Numbered from the stretch's first letter, positions 33,193 to 42,063 are shown. The stretch: 64,000 nt of DNA from Sulfodiicoccus acidiphilus (GCF_003967175.1 NZ_AP018553.1:2157982-2221981); one strand, 5' to 3'. A program made the numbers and translations. Notes: generated from the sequence alone by a model not told the origin.

Positions 33193-33944
33193 GTACCCAC
33201 CAGGAGCTGGCCGCTGTCTATCACCAACGTCTCCCCAGTAATAGTGGGTATCTTAATCAAAGCCATCACGGCCTCGGCTACCTCTTCCGGCGTCACAACC
33301 CTTCCAAGGAGCGTATACTTCCTAGCGAACGTCTCTTCGTCTACACCAAGCAAAGTGATTAGGCTATCCCCCATCTTCGTCTTCACTACGCCGGGTGCGA
33401 CCGCGTTCACCCTGATGCTTGGTGCCAGTTCCCTCGCCATGGCCTTGGTGAGGGCTATGAGTCCCTCCTTGGCAATGCTATACACCGATAGTCCCCTGAA
33501 GGGTATCATGCCAGCTATTGAGGAAACGTTGATCACCACTCCTTCCTTCATTACCTTCGCAGCCTCTTGAGAACAGTAAATTGCGGAGTTCAGGCTAGTC
33601 CTCAGTACCTTGTCTATCAACTGGTCGTCGAGCTGAAGGAACTCCCTATATATGCCTAGGCCTGCGTTATTCACTAGGACATCGATGGTGCCGAAAGTCG
33701 CGACTGTCCTCTCCACAACCGACTTACATCCTTCCCTTGTCCCGACGTCGGCTAGGATCGATAATGCCTCGGCTCCCACTTCTCGAAGCGCCCTCTCTGT
33801 CTCCTCCACTTCCTTAACGCCCTTCTTGGCGTTGACCACCACCTTGGATCCCTCACGGCCCAAGGCCAAGGCTATCGCCCTCCCTATTCCCCTGCCAGAG
33901 CCCGTGACCACGGAGACTTTCCCTCGGACGGTGAAAAGAGTCAC
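33189..33944 (-). CDS. Short-chain dehydrogenase/reductase
   Basis: 251 residues with the classical SDR fold: cofactor loop TGSGRGIG (14-21), NNAG (~90), catalytic Ser in NVSSIAG (~140) and YSIAK (~154), and the PGVVKT loop. Closest in pattern to 3-oxoacyl-ACP reductase-like enzymes. The Asn at the end of strand 2 (VVVNAKKG) favours NADP(H). The substrate is not readable from sequence. It is in an operon with THEP1 (ATG overlap); the two functions are not obviously linked. Confidence 0.85.
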   Translation of the reverse strand: MTLFTVRGKVSVVTGSGRGIGRAIALALGREGSKVVVNAKKGVKEVEETERALREVGAEALSILADVGTREGCKSVVERTVATFGTIDVLVNNAGLGIYREFLQLDDQLIDKVLRTSLNSAIYCSQEAAKVMKEGVVINVSSIAGMIPFRGLSVYSIAKEGLIALTKAMARELAPSIRVNAVAPGVVKTKMGDSLITLLGVDEETFARKYTLLGRVVTPEEVAEAVMALIKIPTITGETLVIDSGQLLVGT

Positions 33945-33968
33945 GAGATGAACTACTTGCGGGGACTT

Positions 33969-34655
33969 TTAAGAGGCCATCAGGGAATTAACGTCCTTCA
34001 CCGACGAGTAGAGCCAGTACGCAAGGAAGAGGCCTGCGGTAATTACGGACAAAAGGACGTAAATGGCCAAGCTCCTCTCGGGGATTTCGGCTGCAGAACC
34101 CTTGAACTCCACCGAGCTCAAGTAGAGTTCTCTAGCGGAGGAGCTGACGTGATAGAGGACGTAGATGAGGAGGGCGAGGAAACCCAAAGACACAATTGTT
34201 CCGTACTGGTCTCCTAGCTCTATTGAGTATAGGGAGAGAAGTTGACTTGACAGGCCCAGGCCCACAAGAACCACTGACATCTCAAGCGGATCCCTAAGGG
34301 AAATCGAGTCTAGCTTGGCCTTAGCGGCCTCCGCGGCCAGTGGATCCTCCTTCTTCAATGAAGAAAGGAGGAGCGACTTCACCGAGCCTAGCGAACTGAG
34401 ACAGTAATAGGTGGAGAATCCCACAACGCCGAGGACCGAGGTCTCAATCGCGAACGAGGTAAAGAGGACTGGGAGGAGTTCAGGCAAAAGCTGGGCTTGG
34501 ACCTCGCTGGCAAGTGTGGCTGGATTAGTGGAGGAAATGGCCAGCGACTGAATAAGAGAGAGCTCCACTCGAACAGTAAACACTACGACGTAGATTTGGA
34601 CAGCCACCAGGGCGAGCCAAGCTGAGGCTGGAACTACTGGACTCAGCTTCTTCAC
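33969..34655 (-). CDS. Membrane protein of unknown function
   Basis: A 228-residue protein with about five hydrophobic helices (e.g. SAWLALVAVQIYVVVFTV, LAIYVLLSVITAGLFLAYWLY). A cytoplasmic loop around residues 95-115 is rich in Lys/Glu/Ala. I do not recognise a family. It ends 24 bp behind the SDR gene on the same strand and is divergent from the alpha/beta hydrolase gene, with only 35 bp between their starts. Confidence 0.7.
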   Translation of the reverse strand: MKKLSPVVPASAWLALVAVQIYVVVFTVRVELSLIQSLAISSTNPATLASEVQAQLLPELLPVLFTSFAIETSVLGVVGFSTYYCLSSLGSVKSLLLSSLKKEDPLAAEAAKAKLDSISLRDPLEMSVVLVGLGLSSQLLSLYSIELGDQYGTIVSLGFLALLIYVLYHVSSSARELYLSSVEFKGSAAEIPERSLAIYVLLSVITAGLFLAYWLYSSVKDVNSLMAS

Positions 34656-34690
34656 ATGGGTTAATTTCTCTGTTCAATGTATTAAAGGCA

Positions 34691-35566
34691 GTGTCCTCAA
34701 GCGGTAGGAGACTAGTGGAGGTGTGGGACAGTGCTTACCGAGCCCTGAGGGGTGGAAGATGGAGTGAGCTGAAAGAGCTCTCGATGAAGGGGGAGGAACT
34801 ATTTCCCTACCTCAGGTGGAGGTTTACCATGTGGAGGGCCGTGGCCCATCTCGAAATGGGAGAGGAGACTGAGGCGGCGCTAGCGCTCTGGGAAGGGGCG
34901 AAGAAAGGACTTTGGTGGAACCCAGAAGACCTAGCTAGAATTAAGGGGAGGATGAGCGACGGAAAGTTAAGGGCCCTTATGGAAAGGTTGGAGTCTACAA
35001 GTAGGAACTTCCTACTCAAGAGAGTCCCTCCCGTGGCAGTACTGAGGAGGGCCGGTTCGAGCGTCTGGTTAATGGTGCTACACGGGAGGGACGGCGGAAT
35101 AGACGAGGAGTACCCCAGGTGGGAAGCGGCGCCAGCCAACTTGGCCTTCGTTCAGTCCTCCCAACCATTCTCTTACGGAAGCTACTGCTGGGACGTGCTC
35201 CAAGAGGCAACAGCGGAAGTGTTGTGGTGGTGGAGGGCGCTTAAGGGACTCGGTCAGGTTGTTGTGGCAGGCTTCTCGCAGGGAGCCAGACTTGGACTTT
35301 CGCTGGCCTTGAAAGGGGAAATGGATACTGAAGCTTTCATAGCGGTGTCTCCAGCCGACAACGATCCGATTGCACCTAAGAGAAGGATGAGGGTCATAAT
35401 AATGGTTGGAAGGAACGACAAGAGAAGGCCCCGAGCTGAAGAACAGTGCAGCATCATAAACGAACAAAGAGGGACCTGTTGGCTAGTTCTGTTCGAGGGA
35501 GGACACCACTATCCTTCTGACTTCGAGGAGCTTCTGAGGATTGCACTGGACAGAGTACTAGAGTGA
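34691..35566 (+). CDS. Alpha/beta hydrolase (carboxylesterase/phospholipase-like) with N-terminal TPR-like helices
   Basis: 291 residues. The first ~110 residues are helical and Trp/Glu-rich (LKELSMKGEELFPYLRWRFTMWRAVAHLEMGEE), like a TPR-type pair. The hydrolase part has the nucleophile Ser196 in GFSQG, acid in MVGRNDKR and His in EGGHHYP. This matches the YpfH/phospholipase-carboxylesterase group. Known relatives of this two-part form exist in bacteria with unknown substrate. GTG start preceded by ATTAAAGG. Confidence 0.75.
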   Translation: MSSSGRRLVEVWDSAYRALRGGRWSELKELSMKGEELFPYLRWRFTMWRAVAHLEMGEETEAALALWEGAKKGLWWNPEDLARIKGRMSDGKLRALMERLESTSRNFLLKRVPPVAVLRRAGSSVWLMVLHGRDGGIDEEYPRWEAAPANLAFVQSSQPFSYGSYCWDVLQEATAEVLWWWRALKGLGQVVVAGFSQGARLGLSLALKGEMDTEAFIAVSPADNDPIAPKRRMRVIIMVGRNDKRRPRAEEQCSIINEQRGTCWLVLFEGGHHYPSDFEELLRIALDRVLE

Positions 35567-35620
35567 AGTGGGTAGAGTTTCACAGTGTATGCCCTAGCTC
35601 TCTGCTCGGAGAAAATGAGT

Positions 35621-35638
35621 TCCACGATTGATCGTGGA
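35621..35638. promoter_or_regulatory. Perfect 18-bp palindrome
   Basis: TCCACGATTGATCGTGGA reads as an 8-bp inverted repeat with a 2-bp centre. It lies 55 bp past the hydrolase stop and about 190 bp before the APC permease gene. With so short a centre it suits a dimeric regulator site better than a terminator, but no T-run follows and no regulator is adjacent. Confidence 0.35.
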
Positions 35639-35824
35639 GTCAAGGGTCCCTATTATTGGACATGTTCTAATTCTGACGAAAGGTTCAGGTCAAGAAGTAG
35701 TTTACAGATAGGCGGCACTTGGGAAGACTTGAATGTCATGTATAAGTAGTATTCCACAAGTACGATAGAGCTCCTCGAAAATTATTAAAGCCTAAACGTG
35801 TTGTAGGTAGCTTACGTAGGGTCT

Positions 35825-37234
35825 ATGGAAACCGCGACTGAGGAGTCACATCGAGACGCGCCGAGTCCGCTCAGGAGGGAACTGGATTTCAAGGACATTT
35901 TCTTCCTATCCCTAGGCGGACAGGCGCCATTCCTGAGCATGTTAACGTACGTCACGGCCGTGTTCACGTTTAGCGGGAGTTTCTCCCCCATAGTTATGGT
36001 TGTTGCGACCGGGATAGTGTTCGTTAACGGAGTAGTTGTCTACAAACTCTCCACGAAGTATTCTTCGGCAGGAGGGTACTACACCTACGCAGTCCACTCG
36101 CTCTCCAAGACCCTAGGACTGGAGACGGGATGGATATACCTCTTTTATTCCGTTCTCTATGGTGCAGCCTACGTCGCTGGGTCTGCCTTCATAGTAAACT
36201 TCGTTCTGGGGGTACCTACATGGATCGCCATATCGATTCCCCTGATCCCCTCAACGATCTTCCTAGTAATGGGGGTGAAACCGTCTACGAGGTACGCAAT
36301 AGTGGCAGCAGCCATGGAACTAGCCGTTTTGGTAGGAATAGCTATATTTGCCCTCAAATTGGCAAATTTCGCCTTCTACGTTCCAGACCATCCTCCCACT
36401 TCTCCCATGCTGTGGCTGGCCATCTTATTCGGAACTGGAGTTCCCACTGGTTACGGCTCAATAACCCCGGTCTCTGGGGAGGTTAAGAACGCAAAGAGGA
36501 CCGTGGGCAAGGCGGCCTTGGCTGTAATACTGACGGGTGGGCTACTTATGTCCCTAGACGCATACGGGATAGCGGACGTGGCAATGAGGACGGGCTCACT
36601 CTCGTCCATATTGGCCTCCAAGATCCCCATTTTCGAGGTATTGGGGAGGGTCTTGGGGCCTTTAACCATACCACTCCTCCTCTTCGTCGCAATAAACGAC
36701 GGAGTACTGGCAACTCTGGCCTTCATGACAGCGTCATCAAGGACCATGTTCGCAATGGGTTGGGATAGAACTCTCCCGTCCTTCCTGGGAAAGGTTAATG
36801 GAAACAAGCCGCTTAACGCGATCTTAGTGACAATAATGGTGTTCGCCGCCGTAGTAGTGCCCTCCGCCTTTCTACTCGGACCGTACGGAGCTTTCTTAGC
36901 TCTAGGTGCAGCGGCGGGTCTAGGAGGTCTCACCGTACACCTCTCCGCTAACTTCAGCCTACTGAGAATAAGTACGAAGAGGATTGAGAAGAGAAAAGTA
37001 GAAATGGCGGTAGCGTTGGCAGCGGTCGCGGTGACGGCAGTAACTCTGGGTTTCTCGCTGACGTCAACAGAGAGGGTGCTAGCTGACACCTTCCTCGGGT
37101 GGGTGATAGGAGGCTTCCTTTATGGAGAAACTCTAAGGATGAGGAGGAAAGAGGAGATAAAAGGGGAAGGAGGGGAAATCAGGCGTACCAACGTCTCCCG
37201 CAATAAGAATTTAGGATCAAAGCAACGTTTATAA
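35825..37234 (+). CDS. APC family amino acid permease
   Basis: A 469-residue transporter with about 12 helices. The N-terminal FKDIFFLSLGGQAPFLSMLTYV and SAGGYYTYA segments match the APC substrate region in helices 1 and 3. It imports amino acids or amines with protons. A TATA-like TTATTAAAG lies ~35 bases before the ATG. The C-terminal 40 residues are charged and cytoplasmic. Followed after 23 bp by the membrane 4Fe-4S protein gene, which has its own AT-rich promoter region. Confidence 0.85.
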   Translation: METATEESHRDAPSPLRRELDFKDIFFLSLGGQAPFLSMLTYVTAVFTFSGSFSPIVMVVATGIVFVNGVVVYKLSTKYSSAGGYYTYAVHSLSKTLGLETGWIYLFYSVLYGAAYVAGSAFIVNFVLGVPTWIAISIPLIPSTIFLVMGVKPSTRYAIVAAAMELAVLVGIAIFALKLANFAFYVPDHPPTSPMLWLAILFGTGVPTGYGSITPVSGEVKNAKRTVGKAALAVILTGGLLMSLDAYGIADVAMRTGSLSSILASKIPIFEVLGRVLGPLTIPLLLFVAINDGVLATLAFMTASSRTMFAMGWDRTLPSFLGKVNGNKPLNAILVTIMVFAAVVVPSAFLLGPYGAFLALGAAAGLGGLTVHLSANFSLLRISTKRIEKRKVEMAVALAAVAVTAVTLGFSLTSTERVLADTFLGWVIGGFLYGETLRMRRKEEIKGEGGEIRRTNVSRNKNLGSKQRL

Positions 37235-37257
37235 TTATTAATTGAGACGCACCTTTC

Positions 37258-39138
37258 ATGCTTGAACAGTTGGCCCTAGCCGCATCGATGGCTGCCTTTT
37301 CGTGCTACCTGATATGGGAGGTCAAGAGGGGTTACAGGCTAGATGTGGCCCTGTACTTGGCGGGCATGATGATTGCAATGAATTTAGGAGCCTACCTATA
37401 CCTATTGAACCCACAGTGGGTCACATACGTCCTGTTGGGTAACTCGGCCTATATGTTCTTCGGCCTAGCGCCAATAATTTACGGAAGGAGGATAAAGTAC
37501 TCAAAGGCCTCGGTAGCAACCTTCGTAGTACTCATGAACGCGGCGGAGCTCTCCATGGGTGCCCTGTTCTTCACTTGGACCACTGGTCAGCCATCCACTT
37601 TACTCAATGCAGTTGAAAACTATTGGTACATAGGTTCAATGGCAGTGGAGATGGCCTTCTCACTAACTCTCGTAGAAAGCACCCAATTGAGGAGATACTT
37701 ACTCTTCCTGCTGCCTATATCTGTCGTCTCCCCCGTGGCCTTCGTTCGGAGTCGAGAGTTCGTAGAACTTACGATCTGGTCCTCAACGGTCTTAATGCTC
37801 CTAGCTACGGTGGTGGTCTACGAGACGCTCTACAAGGAAAGACTAAGGGCCACACAGGACACTATGACAACGCTTGAGGTCATGACGATCTTCACGGCAA
37901 TGATGGTGGGCGAGTTCTACTACTACCTAACTAGTTCGTGGATAATCTACGACGCCTCTATGATGACTTCCATGGTTTGGTTTGTCTACAGATCTATTGT
38001 GGGGCCTAACGGGAAGAGGACTAACTACACGAGGGACGGGAGGTGGACCTTCACCTTCATTCTTCTCACGTTTGTCATGGAGTGGTTTATGGGAGGGGTA
38101 CTCGACTTTGCCAGCGGGGTCCTACAGCCGGGGTTAGCCGGTTTCACCAACTCCCTAGCGCTGGGGTGGGTCCCAAGCCTCTGGGGAGTTCCCCTAGACT
38201 TCCTATCCCTTGTCTCCACGGTTACTGGCTCGCAGTGGTTCCTGATAATGATGGGAACGGAGATGGGTCTCCTCGCCGCCTTCAGGCTGAAGGAACTGAA
38301 AAGGTTGGAGAACAAGGTCCGCGTCTCCCTAATGATCGCTGCCTACGCGATCTACACAATTTTCCTACCTTACTTCTCTCCAATATCTTCGAGACTAGCA
38401 TTCATTCCCTACATGTGGAGCATGGGGTTGGGAACCTTAGGACCAGTGACCAAGGACTACCTATTCGGCATAGTGGGGACATACGCGGTCTCCGCTCTGC
38501 TGTCCTTTCTGTTCGGATCCAGGCAGATATGTTCTGTCACCTGCACAGCGCCGCTGATGTATCAGGGGACGTTCTACGAGTCCCTCAAGACCTTCAATAG
38601 AACCTCTAGGCTAGGGAAGAAGACCCTAGGATCTAGGCTTAGACCGTGGTTCAAGTGGGTGGCCTCAGTTGTTTGGGTGACCCTCCTAGTTGCGGCCCTC
38701 ATGTCCTTTCTCAACCAGGCTGGGGTAATAGACTTCACTGTGGCTGGGACTGACATCACAGTCTTCCTCTATTCCTTCTACTTCAATTTCCTGTGGTACG
38801 TTGTGTTCGTGTCCATACCTTTCTTCGGTACCTACGCTTGCGCCACACAGGGGTGGTGTTCGTGGGGGACCTTCAACCAGTTAGTTGGAAGAGTGGGACT
38901 CTTCAGGCTAAGAGTGAGGGATCCACAGCAATGTATCACCTGCGAATCCAAAGCCTGCGCCAAAGCGTGCCCAGTGGGAAACACCGACATGGCAGGACAC
39001 TTCATAAGGGAGGGACGGTTCAGATCGATGAGGTGTGTAGGAGTGGGTGACTGCGTTGAGGCCTGTCCTTACGACAACATCTTATTCTACGATGCAAGAC
39101 ACTGGATTAAGGAAAAGATAAGTCGGTGGTTCAGATGA
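37258..39138 (+). CDS. Polytopic membrane protein with C-terminal 4Fe-4S ferredoxin domain
   Basis: 626 residues: about 14 membrane helices, a middle cysteine pair (SRQICSVTCTAP, ~422), a further pair near CATQGWCSWG, and a final two-cluster ferredoxin domain, CITCESKACAKACPVG and CVGVGDCVEACPYD (~560-605). It resembles NapH/CcoG-type membrane polyferredoxins but has many more helices. It should pass electrons at the membrane, perhaps between quinone and a soluble partner. The next gene starts within its stop codon, so they are coupled. Confidence 0.75.
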   Translation: MLEQLALAASMAAFSCYLIWEVKRGYRLDVALYLAGMMIAMNLGAYLYLLNPQWVTYVLLGNSAYMFFGLAPIIYGRRIKYSKASVATFVVLMNAAELSMGALFFTWTTGQPSTLLNAVENYWYIGSMAVEMAFSLTLVESTQLRRYLLFLLPISVVSPVAFVRSREFVELTIWSSTVLMLLATVVVYETLYKERLRATQDTMTTLEVMTIFTAMMVGEFYYYLTSSWIIYDASMMTSMVWFVYRSIVGPNGKRTNYTRDGRWTFTFILLTFVMEWFMGGVLDFASGVLQPGLAGFTNSLALGWVPSLWGVPLDFLSLVSTVTGSQWFLIMMGTEMGLLAAFRLKELKRLENKVRVSLMIAAYAIYTIFLPYFSPISSRLAFIPYMWSMGLGTLGPVTKDYLFGIVGTYAVSALLSFLFGSRQICSVTCTAPLMYQGTFYESLKTFNRTSRLGKKTLGSRLRPWFKWVASVVWVTLLVAALMSFLNQAGVIDFTVAGTDITVFLYSFYFNFLWYVVFVSIPFFGTYACATQGWCSWGTFNQLVGRVGLFRLRVRDPQQCITCESKACAKACPVGNTDMAGHFIREGRFRSMRCVGVGDCVEACPYDNILFYDARHWIKEKISRWFR

Positions 39139-39749
39139 AGGTGGTTCTACTAGGAGTGGACGGGTATAGTTACGGTGAGTTCCAGAGATGCAAGCCTCAA
39201 GCCACGCTGACGCTGTTCAACTCCGCTTTTCGAGGAGTGGTGGTGAACACGGGTAGCCTTCACCCATCTCCAAGCTGGGAGTCGATCCTGAGGATGAAGC
39301 CAGTTAACAGGGAGGGTTTCCTTAAACAGGTAGATTACTTGGAACTTCCAGCCATGTCCTCAGCCACGCTCGTTAACATCCCGATCACAGACCCCACTAC
39401 TGGAGAAGTGAGTGTCCCCTACGACGGTTCCGTCGGATACGACGAGGAGATCTCCAAGGTGAGGGAGGCCGTCTTGCGAAGCGACGGAGCAGTAATAGCT
39501 GGAGTGACGGCTCTAGGGAGGTTAAAGCCCAGCGATCCCTGCTCCATCTATCAAGCCATAGACAAGCTGGTTAAGGACATCGCTCTAAGGGCGGACGACT
39601 TCGTCCTGTTTTCGCCCTTTGGGGTCAGAGACGGAAAGGTGGAAAAGTACGGTGTGTACATCTCTACCAGGCCCAGACCCGAAGAGCACGATACAGTAAA
39701 GCTTTGGGAGATCGGTACGACTTTCCTCGAGGCTGTCCGCGGAGAGTAA
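39135..39749 (+). CDS. Short phosphodiesterase/alkaline-phosphatase-superfamily-like protein
   Basis: The N-terminus VVLLGVDGYSYGEFQRCKPQ resembles type I phosphodiesterases, where an Asp (here in GVDGYS) binds metal. Only about 204 residues are present instead of ~400, and the second metal set (D-x-x-x-H, HG) is not clear, so activity is doubtful. The ATG overlaps the stop of the membrane ferredoxin (ATGA); an upstream in-frame GTG at 39126 is the alternative. Coupling suggests a joint role. It ends 3 bp before the convergent tnpB gene. Confidence 0.55.
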   Translation: MKVVLLGVDGYSYGEFQRCKPQATLTLFNSAFRGVVVNTGSLHPSPSWESILRMKPVNREGFLKQVDYLELPAMSSATLVNIPITDPTTGEVSVPYDGSVGYDEEISKVREAVLRSDGAVIAGVTALGRLKPSDPCSIYQAIDKLVKDIALRADDFVLFSPFGVRDGKVEKYGVYISTRPRPEEHDTVKLWEIGTTFLEAVRGE

Positions 39750-39752
39750 AGG

Positions 39753-40586
39753 TTAGCAGGTATAGTAGCACTTCAAGGCTAGATTGAGGGCGGCGTTAAA
39801 GTCCCTGTCCGCTACGTACCCACAAACAGGACACTGGAAAAGGGAACCCGTCAGTTCACCTTTCCTGTAGCCACAGTTGGAACATATCCTTGACGTATTG
39901 AGCGGACTCATGCGCTTGTACTTCACCCCGTGGTTGTACATGACTCGCTCCAATGTCTCTTGTACTATCCTTAGCGACGTTCCCATCCTTCCGGTGGTCT
40001 CCCTTAAGTTCTCAAGGGCAACCGTCTTAGGGTTCCACGATGCAATATACACCACCACGTCCTCCAGCATCTTCTCAACCCTCTGCCTCAGACCTCCCAC
40101 CCTGGCGAGGCCCTGAGGTTCTCCAAGAAAGCGCATGAACTCCATGTTCAACTTCTCATCTCCCCACATCCTTGTCTTGACTGGCCTTCCATTGGTCACC
40201 GCCACTGCGGTAATAAGGTGTCGCAACCCTATGTCTATTCCCACTACGGTCTGAGGCCTCTCGAAAACGAGATAAACCTTGACACCCTGAGAAAGGTCGA
40301 TCACTGCACCCAATGGCTTGTCCTTCCTGTCTGTGCTCACCATGCACCCTAGGTCTTTCACTAAGTAAGGGTTGTTTCCCTCTATTGGGAGTGGACCGAG
40401 CCTAGGTGGCGCTCCATTAATGACCAAGGAGAAAAGCTGTTTAGGCATGCCGTCAGGGGGGCTGAGGCCAGACGGTGTTCCGCTCTTCCTCAGTACACCT
40501 AGGTAACTCCTCAGGTACTGCACGTCAGAATATATCTTCCTCAGCTTTCCTAACTCCACTATCTTGCTTTCAACCAGTTCCTCCAT
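39753..40586 (-). CDS. tnpB: Stand-alone, N-terminally short TnpB-like RNA-guided nuclease
   Basis: 277 residues from the ATG at 40586 (TTG at 40601 would add five). The RuvC parts are complete: Asp in GIDIGLRHLI, Glu in ALENLRETTG and Asp in ADRDFNAALNL, with zinc ribbon CSNCG/CPVCG. Before RuvC-I there are only ~113 residues, against ~170-190 in usual TnpB, so the WED/REC part is reduced. There is no transposon right end or omega-RNA space behind it: its stop is 3 bp from a convergent gene. A TATA-like AAATTTTTATG lies ~27 bases before the ATG. It may be domesticated, or a stranded relic. Confidence 0.8.
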   Translation of the reverse strand: MEELVESKIVELGKLRKIYSDVQYLRSYLGVLRKSGTPSGLSPPDGMPKQLFSLVINGAPPRLGPLPIEGNNPYLVKDLGCMVSTDRKDKPLGAVIDLSQGVKVYLVFERPQTVVGIDIGLRHLITAVAVTNGRPVKTRMWGDEKLNMEFMRFLGEPQGLARVGGLRQRVEKMLEDVVVYIASWNPKTVALENLRETTGRMGTSLRIVQETLERVMYNHGVKYKRMSPLNTSRICSNCGYRKGELTGSLFQCPVCGYVADRDFNAALNLALKCYYTC

Positions 40587-40588
40587 AT

Positions 40589-40792
40589 GTGAAGGTGACA
40601 AGAGAAGACATAAAAATTTGGGACCTACGCTCTCATAGTCTTAAAATCGAACTTGATTTTCCGAATTTGACGACACTGACTCTCCTATCAGTTAAGGACA
40701 TAAGAGTGAAAATACAGAAAAATGAAAAGCTTGTTAACATGTTCGACCTTAATAAGTTCGACTTTCTGTCGAAATCGGAACGGGGTAAGTGA
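40589..40792 (+). CDS. Possible 67-residue protein back-to-back with tnpB
   Basis: A GTG two bases from the tnpB ATG opens a 67-codon frame on the other strand: basic, beta/helix-like ([30 protein letters not shown]). No family recognised. It has no room for its own promoter other than within tnpB, which weakens the case. The following RHH gene has the same direction. Confidence 0.35.
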   Translation: MKVTREDIKIWDLRSHSLKIELDFPNLTTLTLLSVKDIRVKIQKNEKLVNMFDLNKFDFLSKSERGK

Positions 40793-40831
40793 GGGGAGAA
40801 ACGTAGTTAGGTGGGCTATTCATAGAGGAAG

Positions 40832-40839
40832 CCTTATAT
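40832..40839 (+). promoter_or_regulatory. TATA box of the RHH gene
   Basis: CCTTATAT is centred ~28 bases before the ATG at 40865, indicating a leaderless start there and not at the ATG at 40838. Confidence 0.45.
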
Positions 40840-40864
40840 GAAGCAGACCTCACCAGAGATTATT

Positions 40865-41170
40865 ATGGAGAGACCTAAATTCTCTAGCGAGACCAACGAT
40901 CGAGGCGGGGACAAACAGAAAGACGGAACCAACAACACAGTGAGTACAAGTGGTGGGAGGAAAGGACGGGAGGTCAGCAAGAGAGAAATAGTGATAGATA
41001 ACGATGGCACAACAACAGTCTCGTTCAAGTTTGACAAAAGCTACATCGAATACTTGGAGCAAGTGAAGGAGAGGTTGCACTTCACTAACATGAGCGAGTT
41101 TCTTAGGAACGCCATAGAGGAATACTTGGAATTCCTGAAAAACGATAAATCCGAAGACTCGGCGAAGTAA
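40865..41170 (+). CDS. Ribbon-helix-helix (CopG-type) DNA-binding protein
   Basis: 101 residues. Residues 1-45 are polar and disordered (GGDKQKDGTNN, SGGRKG). Residues ~50-95 give an RHH domain: strand TTTVSFKFD, helix SYIEYLEQVKERL and helix NMSEFLRNAIEEYLEFL. Such proteins act as dimers on operators, often their own. The ATG at 40865 is favoured by the TATA spacing; 40838 gives a nine-residue-longer protein. It sits 26 bp before the phosphate transporter gene, so control of phosphate uptake is possible. Confidence 0.75.
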   Translation: MERPKFSSETNDRGGDKQKDGTNNTVSTSGGRKGREVSKREIVIDNDGTTTVSFKFDKSYIEYLEQVKERLHFTNMSEFLRNAIEEYLEFLKNDKSEDSAK

Positions 41171-41196
41171 AAGTACGGGAACGTGGAGAAGGTCTA

Positions 41197-42063
41197 ATGT
41201 TACTTGAGTCACTGATCTTCGCGTTGGGTGCTATTGCCTCGTTCTTCGTAGGGGGAAACAACATCTCTCCCTCGCTAGGAATACTGGTATCAACGAACGT
41301 AGTTAAGAGGAAGGCCGCGTACTTTCTCGCGGCACTCTCAATATTTCTAGGAGCATCAGTGGGGGGCCTAACTATGAGCAAGAGTGTGAGGGGAATAATT
41401 GAAGGAAAGGAGGGTTACACCACATTCATTATACTTTCAGTATTACTCTCCTGCACTGCGGCGTTCTTCTACCTCAACAGAATCGGAGTACCTTCCTCCT
41501 TGACCCAGATGCTCTACCCATCCCTCGCTGTTCTCTCTCTACTCTCTCGAGAATACGTTTACTTCGACTGGAGGGCGTTCTTCATCGCCCTCATCCTCTG
41601 GATCCTAACGCCTGGGATAGCAATAGGCACCGTGCTTGGCCTCTATCTTTGGATGAGGAGAGCCATCCACTCGGAAGCGAGGCTCTTGAGGCAGCTAAGA
41701 CTCTACAAAGTCCTCATTTTAGGAGCTGGGTTACTGAACGCCTTTGTGCTGGGGGCCAACGCCATAGGACTCCTAGCTTCAGCTGGGAGCTTCTCCACTC
41801 CCATTTACGTTACGTTGCCCTCCTATGGAATGGCAGCGGCCTTGGGAGTCTACGTGGCCTCCAAGAAGGGAGTACTAACCATGGGGTTCAGGTTAACTAG
41901 ATTAGGATATTTGGGAGGAGTATCTGCTGTCATAGGAAGCTCAGCTGTAGCGGAAGTTCTCACGTTATTCGGTATACCAATTTCCGTCACCCAGACCATG
42001 GTGGGGGGGATAATAGGATTGGGGTTCAGGGGACTGGACAGGACGTCAAGAGACAGATCTTGA
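41197..42063 (+). CDS. PiT family phosphate permease with C-terminal frameshift
   Basis: The 288-residue frame has the two PiT signature repeats, GGNNISPSLG (~20) and GANAIGLLA (~187), and about nine helices, enough to mark an H+/Na+-coupled phosphate importer. After GLGFRG the frame shifts near AGGGGACTGG (~42030). The true ending continues in another frame to 42155 as VKRQILRLMRGWAVSPIFA and one more helix. The break is beside a G run, so it could be a sequencing slip. The DUF47/PhoU-like gene converges on it with overlapping ends. Confidence 0.8.
   Translation: MLLESLIFALGAIASFFVGGNNISPSLGILVSTNVVKRKAAYFLAALSIFLGASVGGLTMSKSVRGIIEGKEGYTTFIILSVLLSCTAAFFYLNRIGVPSSLTQMLYPSLAVLSLLSREYVYFDWRAFFIALILWILTPGIAIGTVLGLYLWMRRAIHSEARLLRQLRLYKVLILGAGLLNAFVLGANAIGLLASAGSFSTPIYVTLPSYGMAAALGVYVASKKGVLTMGFRLTRLGYLGGVSAVIGSSAVAEVLTLFGIPISVTQTMVGGIIGLGFRGLDRTSRDRS

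Noticed and set aside
36451-37089. 212-codon minus-strand frame in the APC permease gene
   Set aside because: Shadow of the permease; Ala/Ser/Thr-rich reverse reading, no promoter or ribosome site.
38043-38600. 185-codon plus-strand frame inside the membrane ferredoxin gene
   Set aside because: Out-of-frame reading of membrane helices; no family content.
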